Source: Cryptomeria japonica
Lineage: Eukaryota > Streptophyta > Pinopsida > Cupressales > Cupressaceae
DNA: 64,000 nt
Direction of reading: 5' to 3'
NCBI RefSeq assembly: GCF_030272615.1
Contig: NC_081413.1
Coordinates: 159,712,849 to 159,776,848, forward strand
Below are positions 23,001-34,662 of the stretch, one piece after another; position 1 is the first letter of the stretch; the number at the start of each line of letters is the position of its first letter. Position numbers and translations under genes: made by a program. Below the pieces are notes generated by a model. It worked only from the letters and a program-made list of their open reading frames with translations, was not told where the DNA came from and made no database searches.

Positions 23001-24155
23001 TGTAGTTATTTCATGCTTGAATATTATCAATTAAATCTGATTAGGGGGTAAAGACAATCATAAATCTTTAACTAATAATGAAATATAATATCAAATTGAA
23101 AGAAATGAAATATTTAAACTAAGTAAAACTCCCTATTTCTAATTTGTTCTTCCATTGTTCTTGTCCAAAATTGTGTGGGTGTTTCTCAAGTATTGCATTG
23201 AAATTATTGCATAGATTGACAATTTCTTTGAAGAATGTGATCTAGATTGATTTAAGAAAATGGTCTTGTATTTATAGATTTTGAACATAGAGGGAGGGAT
23301 TTTGAACTCAAGTCCTGATTGGGAGTCAATTGATTTAGATTGATCAATCAACAAAGTTGATTAATTTGTTGTTCTCAGATTGATTGACTTGTTAACTCAT
23401 TTGATTGAGTAGTCAACTGGATAGATTGAATAGTGAGCTAAATAGATTAGTTAGTTGACTGGATAGATTGGGGAGATGACTGAATTGATTGATTAGAAGA
23501 CTAATTAGATTGATTAGTCAAAAAAGGTGATTTAGAGTGAAAAGGGGTGATTGAGGAGTTAACCAAGTTAACTGATTTGATCAATCAATTATGATTTCAA
23601 CATGTGCTATAGGATTTTGAAGTTGAATTTGATTTTCATTTTCAATTTGGATTTGAATTTGGACTTTCGAATGCTGAAATGCACATGAAATTAACTGAAA
23701 TGTGATGAAATGCATATTTGGTGAAATGTTAATTTGATGATTTGGAATTAGATCAAATTAATTGAAATTCACATTTGGGGAATTTTGAATTTGATAGAAT
23801 GAAATTAGATGGAATTGTTTGAAATTCAAATTCGGGGAGTTGGATGAATAAGTTAATTAATTTAAATAATTTATATAAAATTATTTAAACATTAGAAATA
23901 GGATTAATTAAATAATAAAGATTATTTAATTAAGAAAATAAATCGTAATTAATTAAATAATTAATATTTAATTAATATTTGAAAAGGGTTAATTGATTAA
24001 TTAATTAAAGAATAGAAATAGATTGATTAGTAAGGTTGAAGGGTGATGATTAAGTTAGTTTAGAAGAATTAGCTTAATTAAATAGTTAAAGAATTACTTA
24101 TTTAATTAAGACAAATAATTAGTGCTGATGAAAAAGACATTTTTTAGTGTCTACA
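23001..24155 (-). repeat. 3' LTR of Gy-B
   Basis: 1155 bp, TGTAGACACTAAAAAATGTC at 24155 (minus). It aligns along its length with 33737-34662, apart from an internal ~230-bp block (about 23425-23645) missing from that copy. It has a CTATAAATAC promoter box near 23272. The outer end (TG at 23001) is set by comparison with the other LTR. Confidence 0.85.
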
Positions 24156-24168
24156 TTTGCTCCTCTTT
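24156..24168 (-). other. Polypurine tract of Gy-B
   Basis: Minus strand AAAGAGGAGCAAA directly before the LTR, one base different from the tract in Gy-A and Gy-C. Confidence 0.75.
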
Positions 24169-24432
24169 GATGCAATGTTGAGACGATGTTGTTTCAAAGA
24201 AAACAAAAATTTTCTGCCCCAGTATTCCTCGGTGACACTTATAGTGTAAATATGCCCCCTTAGAAAAAATGGTCAAAAAAATTATAAAACTGAGACCATT
24301 TTTTTGATATCATGCTAGTGAGCAACAATGTGAAGTTTCGTGCGATTTCAAGTTCGTTTGATTGTGCTACAAGTGCGTTGAAGTTCAGGGGGACCACGAC
24401 CATTGGAGTGGGAAAAACCCTAATTTTTGAGA

Positions 24433-24440
24433 TATAAATA
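24433..24440 (+). promoter_or_regulatory. TATA box of the Gy-B PMD gene
   Basis: TATAAATA lies 92 bases upstream of the ATG at 24532, in the same place as in the Gy-A copy (1810-1817). It suggests the antisense gene has its own promoter next to the 3' LTR. Confidence 0.55.
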
Positions 24441-24531
24441 GTCAATTTTCCCTTTCATTTGGTTATTTTCATTCATTTGATTTTGTGGAGCTCTTCTTGA
24501 TTTTGGTGCTTTCCTGCAACTTTGGTGCTTG

Positions 24532-27000
24532 ATGGTGGGCCACAGAGAAAGATTGCACCCATCCGATCGAGTACGTTCATACCAGAGACCCTGACATTAG
24601 AGGCATGGTACGTATTTTGAATATTTTGCTCGTCTTTGTTTTTCCATTTTTTTCCGTTTCGATGTCTATGCAATTTTTTTTAACCTATGCGTAATTGTAT
24701 GTTGATTTGTGCGCAATTGTTTTTAATGATGCACATTAGTCTTTTGAGTGAGCAATTGTCTTTAAAAATTAGCAATTGTAAATTCTGATGCGCATTTGCT
24801 TTAAATGGTTCACATTTGTTAATATTAATGTGCAATTAACTTAATTGATTCGCAATTGACTATTGTTGATGTGCATTTGTAATTATCAATTCATATTTGT
24901 TGATTGTGAATTTTTTCCAAAATACTTGATTTGATTTTTTTTATCATGTGAATAAATTATGTAATATTATCTTATATTTTCGCTTGCAATAGAACTTCCA
25001 TGTGCTGATAGGAAAATATACGAGGCCTGATGTTCTTGATCAGCGAGATGAGTTGTCGCAGGAGGAGGTTTCTCTGATTAGGCATTTAGGATTATACTAC
25101 ATTCTCCATCTTCTAGAGGTTACGACCAATAGGGCCATGATCACTGCTTTGGTTGAGCAGTGGAATTCAAAGACTTGTTCCTTTCATTTTCCCATAGGAG
25201 AGGCATCAATTACCTTGGAGGATATGTGGCGTATTCTTCACGTTCCCATCTATGGTGCTAGAGTTACATTCGGTCGCAAAGATGGTATATAGGGTTTATG
25301 CAATATATTTGGGTGCACTGAGCAAGATCTATAGATATGGGATGGATATGATATTGTGTGGGATGCTTTAGATTACGATGATCTGATTGTCATGTTATGC
25401 AACATTGTAGCCGGTCCTCTGATTTCTGATAGGAGGACACATGGATTTCCAGTTGGTTGGGGTAGAGTTATCCATGATATGATCATACACAAACACATTT
25501 ATGCTTGGGGTCCTTGCTTACTGGCCACTTTATATCATCAAATGCATGGGGTTGTTTATCTTGGACAAAAGTCCATTGGTTGCGGGATCACATTGCTTCA
25601 GGTATGGGCTTGGGAGCACATAGCTATCTTTCAGCCGATTTTCCATGTTGATCTTGGTGCTGATGAGATATATGCATATAGATACATGACTCACATTAGG
25701 AATAGGGCATTAGGGAACACCCTTTATTGGAGATATTAGATTTATATTTTACAATATTTTTCATGGAGGCCATATCTTAATTGTCCTGGTTGGGCTGATG
25801 ATGTGCAACATTTGCCATTGTCGTCAGCAAAGATATTTGATTGGTCAGGATGTGGGTACCCATAGAGTTATTGACATTCATCTTCCTGGCCATGTACTTT
25901 GTTATTTCGGGGAGGTATAGGGGGTTCCCAATGTTACTGCTTATTTTGCTCGTATCTATCAAGTGATCGAAGATTTGGGGGCTTGTGTGTATCCTCATGT
26001 TTCAATTGCAAAGTTTGATTCTCTTCATCCAGTACAGTGGGGTTGGTCCGCAAGGGTTACAGATATTGGTGCTACACGTCAGTATGATGCTTGGTGGGTA
26101 CATCATGTGCTAGTACCATTGACAGATCCTTCAATTCCTATCTCTCCTCAAGATATCTGGCATAAGAGGGCACAATGAGGGAGAGGGAGAGGTAGAGGGA
26201 GAGATGGTGGAGGGAAGGATGGTGGAGGCCAAGATGGGGGCCAGATTGGACTGATAGCAACAATGATAGTAGTACAAGCAGAGCGAGAGGATAGTGAGGA
26301 AAATGTAGACATCAGTGGGGACACCGAGTGTATGAGCATCTCTAACCAAGATTGGAGTGAGAGTGATAATTTTGAGACATGATCATCTAGCAGTGGAGGG
26401 AGTGACAATGGGGATGGTGGTAGGCAGGACATTGAGATACCCTAGGTTGGAGATGCGCTAGCCGTAGAGGTAGGTGGTGATGAGGAGGGTAAGGACGAGA
26501 AGGTTTTGAGAGCTCGGATTAGGAGCTTGGAGGATCTAGTTATCACATTGAGACAATAATAGATGGATGATAGGGAGCACTTCCGTAGAGCATATGGTGC
26601 TTTGGAGGCAAAGTGAGATCAGATTGTGGCAAAGAGGGATCTTCTGTAGGAGGAGAGGGATTGTCTCCAATAGGAGAGAGATGCAACCACACAAAGGTCT
26701 AGATTGATCCAGGATGCACAGGAGTAGTACCTTGATCTTGCTACAGGATTGAGAGATGATAAACTGATTCATCTTACTTAGGAGTGCACATACTGGCGTC
26801 ATGAGTTTAAGGATGTCATGCCAGAGGAACAACAAGGTCTGAGTTATAGGAGATATATCTTGGGTAGGAGATCAAGCAAGTCTACTTTTCATGATACTAG
26901 TACAACTGGGGTCATGGGTCCACCTAGGGTATCATCAAGGCATCCTGGGACAGGGTTGAGTAGACAAGATCCACCTGGAGATATGGGCAGTGCTGGTTGA
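24532..27000 (+). pseudogene. Two-exon PMD-family gene, antisense in Gy-B
   Basis: Exon 1 is 24532-24607 (MVGHRERLHPSDRVRSYQRP, then a 2-base deletion relative to Gy-A), donor GTACGT. The intron is 24608-24992, ending TTGCAATAG. Exon 2 is 24993-27000. Exon 2 shows PMD-family signatures: GLYYILHLLE, RAMITALVEQW, SFHFPIGEASITLEDMWRIL, then DRRTHGFPVGWGRVIHD, YAWGPCLLATLYHQMHG and LLQVWAWEHIAIFQP. After the domain come a Gly/Arg-rich stretch (26163-26250), a Glu/Asp-rich stretch and a probable coiled coil (26500-26700). In-frame stops (25290, 25737, 26176 and several in the coiled coil that read as old Gln codons) and a frame slip between 25740 and 25960 make it a pseudogene. PMD proteins are known from plant transposons and host genes; its role in an LTR element is not established. 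Confidence 0.75.
24680..24905 (+). repeat. Short-motif array inside the PMD intron
   Basis: TGTGCGCAATTGT, TGATGCACATTAG, GAGCAATTGTC, TAGCAATTGTA, TGATGCGCATTTGC, TGTGCAATTAAC, TTCGCAATTGAC and TGTGCATTTGT follow each other about every 20 bases. The Gy-A intron (1370-1560) has the same kind of motifs, and so does the Gy-B leader (32985-33660). Confidence 0.7.
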
Positions 27001-30000
27001 GATACTTTGTTTTGTATTTGATTTGATGTATTCTGACACTTTTTGAGATATATATGATATACATTTTGGTGGAGTTCTACATGTATTGTGTTATTTATAT
27101 GACGTATGATTCTATGTGACATGTCTTATTTGATGTTTTATGTGATGCATTCTATGATTCTACGTGCATTATATTTTATGTAATGTGATGATATGATTGT
27201 GCAACTAATGCTTCTGATATAGATTAATATGATAATGAATCTAAAATGATGTGATATTTATCCAAATAAATCTATTGCAATTAAATATAAGAGAAGATTC
27301 ATTTAAGCTTGAGTAATAATGCAAGTGAATTTAAGTAACATGTTTAAGTGATAATGCAATCTAACTAATAGCAAATGCACTTAAAATGAATGCAGCTTAT
27401 ATGAATGTTTTTTTTGTTTGTAATTCCAGAATATTTTGTTGATTGTGCCTCTTGATTTAGAAGAAGTGTTAGTAAGAAAGATAGATTTGGAAAAGATGAT
27501 GGAGAGATAGGTTAAAATGAAGAATCAATTGTGTTAACTTGATAACAAAATCGATATGATATGATATGAATGAAAGTGAAGAGTACTCTTCTTTGCCTTT
27601 ATTTGTAGTGAAATACATTATAATCATTGAGCCTTATTATGTAACAATTAAGAATAGTACAAAAAGGTATAAGGAACCATGATGTATAGATATCTCACTG
27701 CAAGAAACAAACATGTAGCAAAAAAGGAATGAATCCTCCATTATGTGAATTATGCTAGGGGTTGAGGTATGTGTAGCATTAATAAGCTGAATGCTCCTAT
27801 CACATTCACCCACTAAAGCAATTTCTCTAGAACTTCATTGGTTCACACCACAAAACAACAAACAAAGTAAAGGATCATGCCCATCATGGCTCCTCTATTT
27901 ACTTTTGGACATCCTTGAGTAGCATAGAAACATGATCTTCACCCATTGATAAAAGATAAAAACCAAATAAGACAAAACTCATCAACTAGAGTGATTGTGC
28001 CTTTTCTTTGATTTGTTTGATGTGATGGTTGATAATATTTGGTTTCAGAAGTTTTGGACTCCGTTTAAGACTGATCTGTCTAGTTTTGAGTGTATCCGAT
28101 TCTTTCTAAAACATGGTAATGATCACGTTGTTGTGGATATCAGCGATTGATAAGACTTGATCAATTTGGTTGCAGATGTTTGATAAGATAGTTATATCCT
28201 TTGTTGAACTTTGTGCGAAGTGTTTGCTGGATATTTGCTAGGGTATTTGTTTCTCACGAGATATTTTATTACAAATTTTTGATTGTTTTTGATTTTTAGT
28301 TTGTTTTTGAGTTTTACGATGTTTAGGGTTTTTGTGGATCATTTTCGAATGTTTTTGTTTGATTTTGTTGTTTTCTGATTGTTTTCGGTATTTGTTCGGG
28401 ATCTTTTTATGATTTTTAGGGTTTTTTCATGACTTTTTATGATTTTTAAGATTTTTGTGTTTTGGAAATATTTTTGGACTCTTTTCAAGGCTTTTCTGAA
28501 TGTTTTTGATTGATTTTTTCAGGACCATATATGGATGTTCTTGGTAGATTTTTCTTAGGACTTTTTTTATTTTTTAAGATTTTTTCAGGACATTTTTTAT
28601 TTTTAGGATTTTTTCAGGACTTTTGTTTTTTTAGGATTTTTTTTAGCTATGCCCCCAGTATGAAGACCTATCATGACATGATGATCTAGGTGATGCATAT
28701 GGAGACAATGAATTTTTTATATAAGTTATGATAATGGAAGATGCATGATGAAGATACAATTCTTATTCGAACAAGGATAATTGTGTCTTTCATTCTAAAA
28801 TACATTAATTGGATTAAAGGTGTGAAACGTTTCACAGATAGGAGTTCAATCCATTCTCAGAAGAACTTAGACCATCCAACCTAACACACTATGTAACCAA
28901 GATTTATGAATGGAGGCACATAAAACTTCTCCATCAATTCTTGAAACTTTGATGTTCTTTTGTCTATGTGTGTGCAATTGGATTTATTCTGACTCTTATA
29001 ACAATTAGAGACCCTTGGAATCCTATGTGGCTAGCTATGTGAGTTATTTTGACTTCAAAATCATATTGGTTAGAGCCTCACTGCTAGTCAGATGTCTATA
29101 GCCCCGACGAGGTTATACACTGTAATCTCTCAAATATTGCTCCAATGCCAACAGACATCCATAGCCTTTATGGAGTTACTCGCATGTTCCCTTAGTCAAG
29201 AATTTATTGCACTTTTATGCATGATATTTTAGTTATATATCATTTCTATTTTTCCTTGATATTGTTTTTGGTATAGCATTTTTTCTTTTATTTTCTTGCC
29301 TTGACTTGTAAGTAATGAAACCTACTTGGGTATGACAATTACAATGACACTGAACTATAATTTAGGATTTTTCACTAGCCACATGACCAACTAGGTATCT
29401 ACACTGACTTAGAGCTATTGATTAATGTTTGAGATATAGCAATCGATAGCTTTTGGGTAACAAGGATCAATAGTGAAACCTGTACACAACCATGGATAAA
29501 GATCAATTACAAGGTGACATTGAAGATAAATGACCTAAGACTTCCTAAAACTTCATGTACCGATGTCTAGGAAATGAGAGCACTTTTCTCCTGTCAGTGC
29601 AGATAGGTGAATGACTTAGACACTTGCCTTGTCTTATTGATGCAACTATATGAGAAAATAATAATGATATGCATCTATATGTTGTGGCAATGGTGATATT
29701 CAGGCAACTATGATGCACTCTAAAATAGAGATATGCGATGTAGTGAAATTTAAACTAACCCAACCCTTAGATGTAATTTTTGTTAAGGTGGATGTTGTTA
29801 TTGGATTGGTATGAATTTTATGTAAATAGTTCATTGGTCTTTATTTGAAGAGTCGGATAAACCTATCTTTTTCAATAGGATATTCAGCTGGGTGTATTTC
29901 ATGTATAGTTTCTGCTATGGCCTCATTATTTTCAAACCAATCCGACTGTGATAGATCTTTTTGCCCCTAGTGTTTCAAGTATGGCTATATGAGGCAAACA

Positions 30001-30187
30001 AATTTTGGTTCCGAAGTTGTGACATGAACATGTGCTATGTTTGTTTCTATTGGTGCACTTGAAGAGGATGATAAATCCAACCAAGTGTTGATCTCATTAG
30101 TTGGTGTTATGCTTGTTTCTGTCACTACATTGGCATTTTATTATGGCACACATACAATTGTTGACAAGTTGCCCTATGTAGTTTGAT
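27001..30187 (-). other. Gy-B noncoding tail
   Basis: No gene is found. 27590-27980 matches the Gy-C block at 17880-18190 in order of words. 28255-28645 is T-rich with repeated GATTTTT/TTTTTAGGATTTTTTCAGGAC phrases, as downstream of integrase in Gy-C and Gy-D. In those copies integrase follows on the far side; here it does not, so the pol region appears to have been lost between about 28650 and 30190. Confidence 0.5.
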
Positions 30188-31293
30188 CTAGATTGGTGAC
30201 TTCATTAATAAGGAGTTCATGAACAACTTGTGTAGAGGCATTGGGATCATGAGGGATACTAGGAGAAATGGTAAGTTCATTTGAGAGGGAATCTTGTGAG
30301 GAACATGGAGGATCATGACATGGAGATGAAGGATTGGAGGTACCTTGATTAGGATATGGAGAAATAATGGGATGTTGCTTAGGACATGAAAGTGAAGGGA
30401 TGTTTTGACCTTGAATTGGAAAGGGATTATTAGGAAGGATGGAAGGGATGTCCTGATCTTACTTAGGAGGTAGATGCTGGATGGGACTTGAAAGAACATC
30501 TTGTTCTTGAGATAAAAGGGTATCATTATGAGGAATAGAAAAGAATGAGGAAATCATCATAAGATTCTTGGTCAATGGGATCTTGATCAAAAAATGGGTA
30601 GGATGGAAGGGTTTGTTCTTGATTTTGATTTATTTCATGGCTCATTTCTTCTAATTTTGGATCATCCTCTTGACCTGGGGAAGGAGTTTGGATATGCATG
30701 GGAGATTTTGGGAAGGTTTCAACACTTTGTCCCGATGAGAAAGGATTTTGAATGAGACTCTCTGAAGTGGGTTTTCTTGGAAATGGAATATATGGTGGCA
30801 TTGGATCTTGAATTTTTGAAGAATGCAAAGGAATAACATCATGACTTGGATTAGATTGGATTTGTATGATGGATAGCCCTTGGTAGATTATGTTATTGGA
30901 TAGAGATGATGTGTACTACTCTTGTGTGATTTCAGGGGATGATAAAATGGTGGATAGATATGATTGATTTGGACTTTGGTTGAATGAGATTTGATTTTGG
31001 TTGAAAGGGGTTTGAATGTTGAGTTGATGTGATTGGTATGATTGATATGCTGGGTTGAAAGAAAAAGAAGGTTGACCTGACTCTGATGTTGGTTGAACTA
31101 AAGTAGGAATAATTTTGTTGGATAATGAAGGTTGGCATGTTTGAATGGTCTCATAAGAGAAGGAATGTTGGCATGATAGTGATTCTCTTTTGATTATCAC
31201 TTCTCTCATAATTTTTTTTAACCAATCCCTATGGTTGTTAGGACTAGTCATGTCTCTCATTTGTTGTTGCAAAGTCTTAATTTGTTGAGACAA
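30188..31293 (-). pseudogene. Gln/Ser/Pro-rich frames of Gy-B (gag-region remnant?)
   Basis: Open minus-strand frames 31293-30916 and 30828-30526 lie in the same frame (both ends are 1 mod 3) with a stop between, and read as a low-complexity protein: Q/S/N/P-rich (PSFSFNPAYQSYQ, NQNQISFNQSPNQS), then an acidic segment (GQEDDPKLEEMSHEINQNQE). A loosely similar S/P-rich stretch occurs at 51691-51290 in Gy-D, upstream of protease, so this is probably a linker from the gag-protease region. No zinc knuckle or capsid motif is visible. It could also be a fast-evolving extra ORF. Confidence 0.45.
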
Positions 31294-31664
31294 AATTTCT
31301 TTGGATGATGGTGAAATAGGAATAGAAGGGATGAAATCTTCACCGTCCCTATGGAATGCATAATGTCAGTCCATGATGTTTGCTTGATTGGTTTGGACCT
31401 AAGATCATAACATGTAAGATGGTTTCTCAATTTCTAGAATGTTGTAATGTTTGATTTTGATTTGATGTTGATGTTGACACTTGACTTTGTTGAGGGTGTT
31501 TGATCTTGTTGATATTGATGTTGCAAAGACACGGTAGCAAAGTAAAGATTACCAATTCTAAACTAAGAGAAGAGAGCACTTGTTTAAAGGACTTTTTCAA
31601 ATCCTTATAGATGTTGAGATATTTTTCAAGACCCCATTTTGTTTTCGATAAGATTTTGGTCAAT

Positions 31665-32480
31665 CAATAGCACATCAAGAAGACTCTCCTAAGGCTAAAA
31701 GGTCACAAGTATTATCACAACCCACATCTTGATACTCCGTCAGCTCCAGCAGCCCTGTCACACCCTAGGGTGCACCCATTTTTTATTTTTTCTTGAAATT
31801 GAACCAAAGAAGATTGCTCCTCAATTGACCTATTATCCTCGGAGATATATGGTGAGTGTCTTGGGGGCAGATTCTTCACCACCCTTGTACTATGATAATA
31901 AAAGTGTCTGGTTACTGACTCAGTTGGGCTTCTAATTTCTAAGGTGTTTAGAAAGGGTTTCATTCGAGTGGTCACAATCAGTAGTGTTTTACACTTTGTT
32001 AAGGGAGGTCTCCTACTCTATAGAGGTTACGCTCTACAAATTTTAATGTACCGTATAGGCACTGAGGGAGGCATAACACCATTGTGACAACATGTAACAC
32101 TCGTCGCATATGATTTTAATCACATATGCATTTGTTTATAGTGGCTTGGATTACTTGGATTTAGCCGTTAACACTAAGGTTGTTCCCTCTCACTTGGCCT
32201 TATGGGCTATTAGGAGACAAGCCTTCTAAATGTGTTATCCTAATGCATAAAATGAAACAAAGCATAAAAAATACGGGTCTATCTTTTTGGTTACCCAATT
32301 AAGGGGAGATCATATACCTATCACCTTGAAGACATGGAGATCAAGGGTTCTTTTTAAACATTCATTGCAATGTTTTCTAAACTATTGGAGATGTTGCTAC
32401 AAAATACATGGGGTTTATTTTAACAAACATAGCAATGATGAGGTTTGTGTTGTTCTTTTTAAGAGCACCAAAAGAAAAAA
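31665..32480 (-). repeat. Leader block shared by Gy-B and Gy-D
   Basis: The block matches 52640-53280 in word order, e.g. (plus strand) GATTACTTGG..TTAGCC.TT, then GTTCCC.TCTCAC..CCTTA, GGGCTA, CAAGCCT.CTAAA, and the final ATCA..AAGACATG. It has no coding frame and lies between leader and gag region in both elements, so it may be structural RNA or regulatory sequence of the family. Confidence 0.65.
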
Positions 32481-32984
32481 ATAGCTAAACTAAGTCCAGC
32501 TATCCTTGCAAGAAAACACAAGAATTGTTAGCACATGATGGGCTCTCCACCCTAATCCTTTGCTTCGGTTATAGATTTCGCTTCTCTGTCTATGGATAAA
32601 AAACACTTTAATGATAGAGAATGAAGAAAAACCAAAACATTAAATGACCAGAAACTAATTTCAAAAATATAATTTTTGGTATTTTCTACATGTTAGTAAA
32701 TGGCATTTTTGGAGGTCTTCAGAGCATTTTTAGCCCTCGAAACATTGAATGGTCTTTTATGCATGTTGCCATAGGTAAATCCAAAAAGAAATGGAACTAG
32801 AGATCTTGGAGATCTTTCCAATAGTGTAATCGGTGTGTAGTTTTGAGTTCAGAGTGAAAAGTTATGACTTTTCAAAGTTGGTTTAAGTTGGTTACAGATT
32901 TGACCTCTCTGTTTATAGAAATATAACTAATTATTGACAAAAAACCTAGAGAAAATAGGAAAAAAATATTTTAATCTATTCCTG

Positions 32985-33660
32985 CAAATGCAAATTAACT
33001 ACTGAGCAATTGCGAACTAATATGCTAGCAAATGTGAATTTTTGACTAGGCAATTGTGAATTTTTGACTAGGCAATTGCGAATTTCTGACTAAGCAATTG
33101 CAAATTTCTGACAGAGCAATAGCACATCAGTTAGTGAACTTGAAAAATTAATTTGGACATAAGATAGAGGTTATTTTTTGATAAGATCACTCCAGATAAC
33201 GCGAGCCAGTATTTGAATCTCATTGTGGAAATTAAACTTGGCAAGAAATTAGTGTATAGTGTTGTGGTATTGGGTTATGGCCTCTTCCTCTTCAAGTTCT
33301 CAAAGTTTTCTCTCTGCTTTCAAAAGGCACTGATAGTTTCTTTGCCACCTTGTACGTTCTCTATTCTTCCTTGCACCTAAAATCTTGAGAGTTACTTTTC
33401 TTTCCACGGGGTTAGAGACATTTCATGCAAACAATCAACTTTTCTAGAATTGGAAGATTTTTATGGATTCATCTCACAAACCAGATCAAAGCCAGAACGA
33501 CACAAGAAATTTGAAATATGGGTTAAGCCTTTAATTGTGAACTAGATAAATCAATTGTGAATTTCTATAATAGCAATTGTGAACTAGAATAACATCAATT
33601 GCACATCAGAATGAGAAATTGTGAATTTCTGTGTAGTCAATTGCGTATTCCATCTTGATG
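32985..33660 (-). repeat. GCAATTG motif arrays in the Gy-B leader
   Basis: In 32985-33125 (plus) seven near-copies of GCAATTGYGAATT(T) follow at a spacing of about 20-22 bases, often joined by TTTGACTAG or TTCTGACTAA. In 33525-33655 six further copies occur, more widely spaced. The core CAATTG is a palindrome. The motif is not explained by any gene. Confidence 0.75.
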
Positions 33661-33715
33661 ATCTGTACAACCTTGCAAATTCAGAAAATCAAACAGTTAG
33701 ATCAATAAGCTATAA

Positions 33716-33734
33716 CTTCATGTTGGGTTCACCA
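33716..33734 (-). other. Candidate primer binding site of Gy-B (tRNA-Trp-like)
   Basis: Two bases inside the 5' LTR, the minus strand reads TGGTGAACCCAACATGAAG. TGG is the complement of a tRNA CCA end. From memory, plant tRNA-Trp ends ..TCACGTCGGGTTCA-CCA, whose complement differs only by G to A at two CpG sites over the first 17 bases. The assignment rests on recall of the tRNA sequence. Confidence 0.5.
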
Positions 33735-33736
33735 AA

Positions 33737-34662
33737 TGTTTTCATGCTTGAATATCATAAAATTAAATCTGATTAGGGGGTAAAGACGATCACAAATGTT
33801 TAACTAATCAAATATAATCAAACATAATGCAATAGAATATCAAATTGAAAGAAATGAAATATTTAAACTAAGTAATACTCCCTATTTCTAATTTGTGTTT
33901 CCATTGTTCTTCTCCAAAATTGCGTGGGTGGATCTTAGGTATTACACTGAAATTCCTACATAGATGGGCAATTGCTTTGAAGAGTGTGATCTAGATTGAT
34001 TTAAGAAAATGGACTTGTTTTTATAGATTTTGAACATAGATGGGGAGGGATTTAGAACTCAGGTCCTGATTGGGAGTGAATTGATTTAGATTGATCAATC
34101 AACAAAGTTGATTGATTTGTTGTTCTCAGATTGATTGACTTGTTAACTCGTTTGATTGAGTAGTCAACTAGATAGACTGGATTTGAATTTGGACTTTCGA
34201 ATGCTGAAATGCACATGAAATTAACAAAAATGTGATGAAATGCATATTTGGTGAAATGTGAATTTGATGATTTGGAATTAGATGGAATTCATTGTTGTGA
34301 ATTTGATAGAATGAAATTAGATGGGATTATTTAAAATTCGAATTTGGGGAGTTGGATGAATAAGTTAATTAATTTAAATAATTTACATAAAATTATTTAA
34401 ACATTAGAAATAGGATTAATTAAATAATTAAAATTATTTAATTAAGAAAATAAATCATAATTAATTAAATAATTAATATTTAATTGATATTTGAAATGGT
34501 TTAATTGATTAATTAATTAAAGAATAGAAATAGATTGATTAGTAAGGTTGAAGGGTGATGATTGAGTTAGTTTAGAAGAATAATTAGCTTAATTAAATAA
34601 TTACTTCATTAATTAGGATGAATAATTAGTGATGATGAAAAAGATATTTTTTAGTGTTTACA
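33737..34662 (-). repeat. 5' LTR of Gy-B
   Basis: 926 bp, TGTAAACACTAAAAAATATC at 34662 to GCATGAAAACA at 33737 on the minus strand. Compared with the 3' LTR it lacks ~230 internal bases (junction at about 34177-34182) and shows scattered substitutions, so the insertion is old. Confidence 0.85.

Larger units (their letters stand above)
23001..34662 (-). mobile_element. Gypsy element Gy-B, pol-less, with antisense PMD gene
   Basis: Minus orientation, 11.66 kb. Contents: 5' LTR (34662-33737), primer site (33734-33716), leader with motif arrays (33660-32985), leader block shared with Gy-D (32480-31665), Gln/Ser/Pro-rich frames (31293-30188), noncoding tail with T-rich block (28645-28255), antisense PMD gene (24532-27000, + strand), PPT (24168-24156) and 3' LTR (24155-23001). 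I find no protease, RT, RNase H or integrase anywhere, so it is non-autonomous. Flanking pentamers (GAGAA left, GTGGT right) do not match, so either an end is misplaced or the copy was rearranged. Confidence 0.8.

Noticed and set aside
26131-27122. Minus-strand Pro/Ser/Leu-rich frames
   Set aside because: Antisense of the Gly/Arg and coiled-coil tail of the PMD gene.
32985-33125. CRISPR-like regular repeats
   Set aside because: Repeats are ~13 bases, imperfect, with ~8-base joints and no cas genes; plant retroelement leader.
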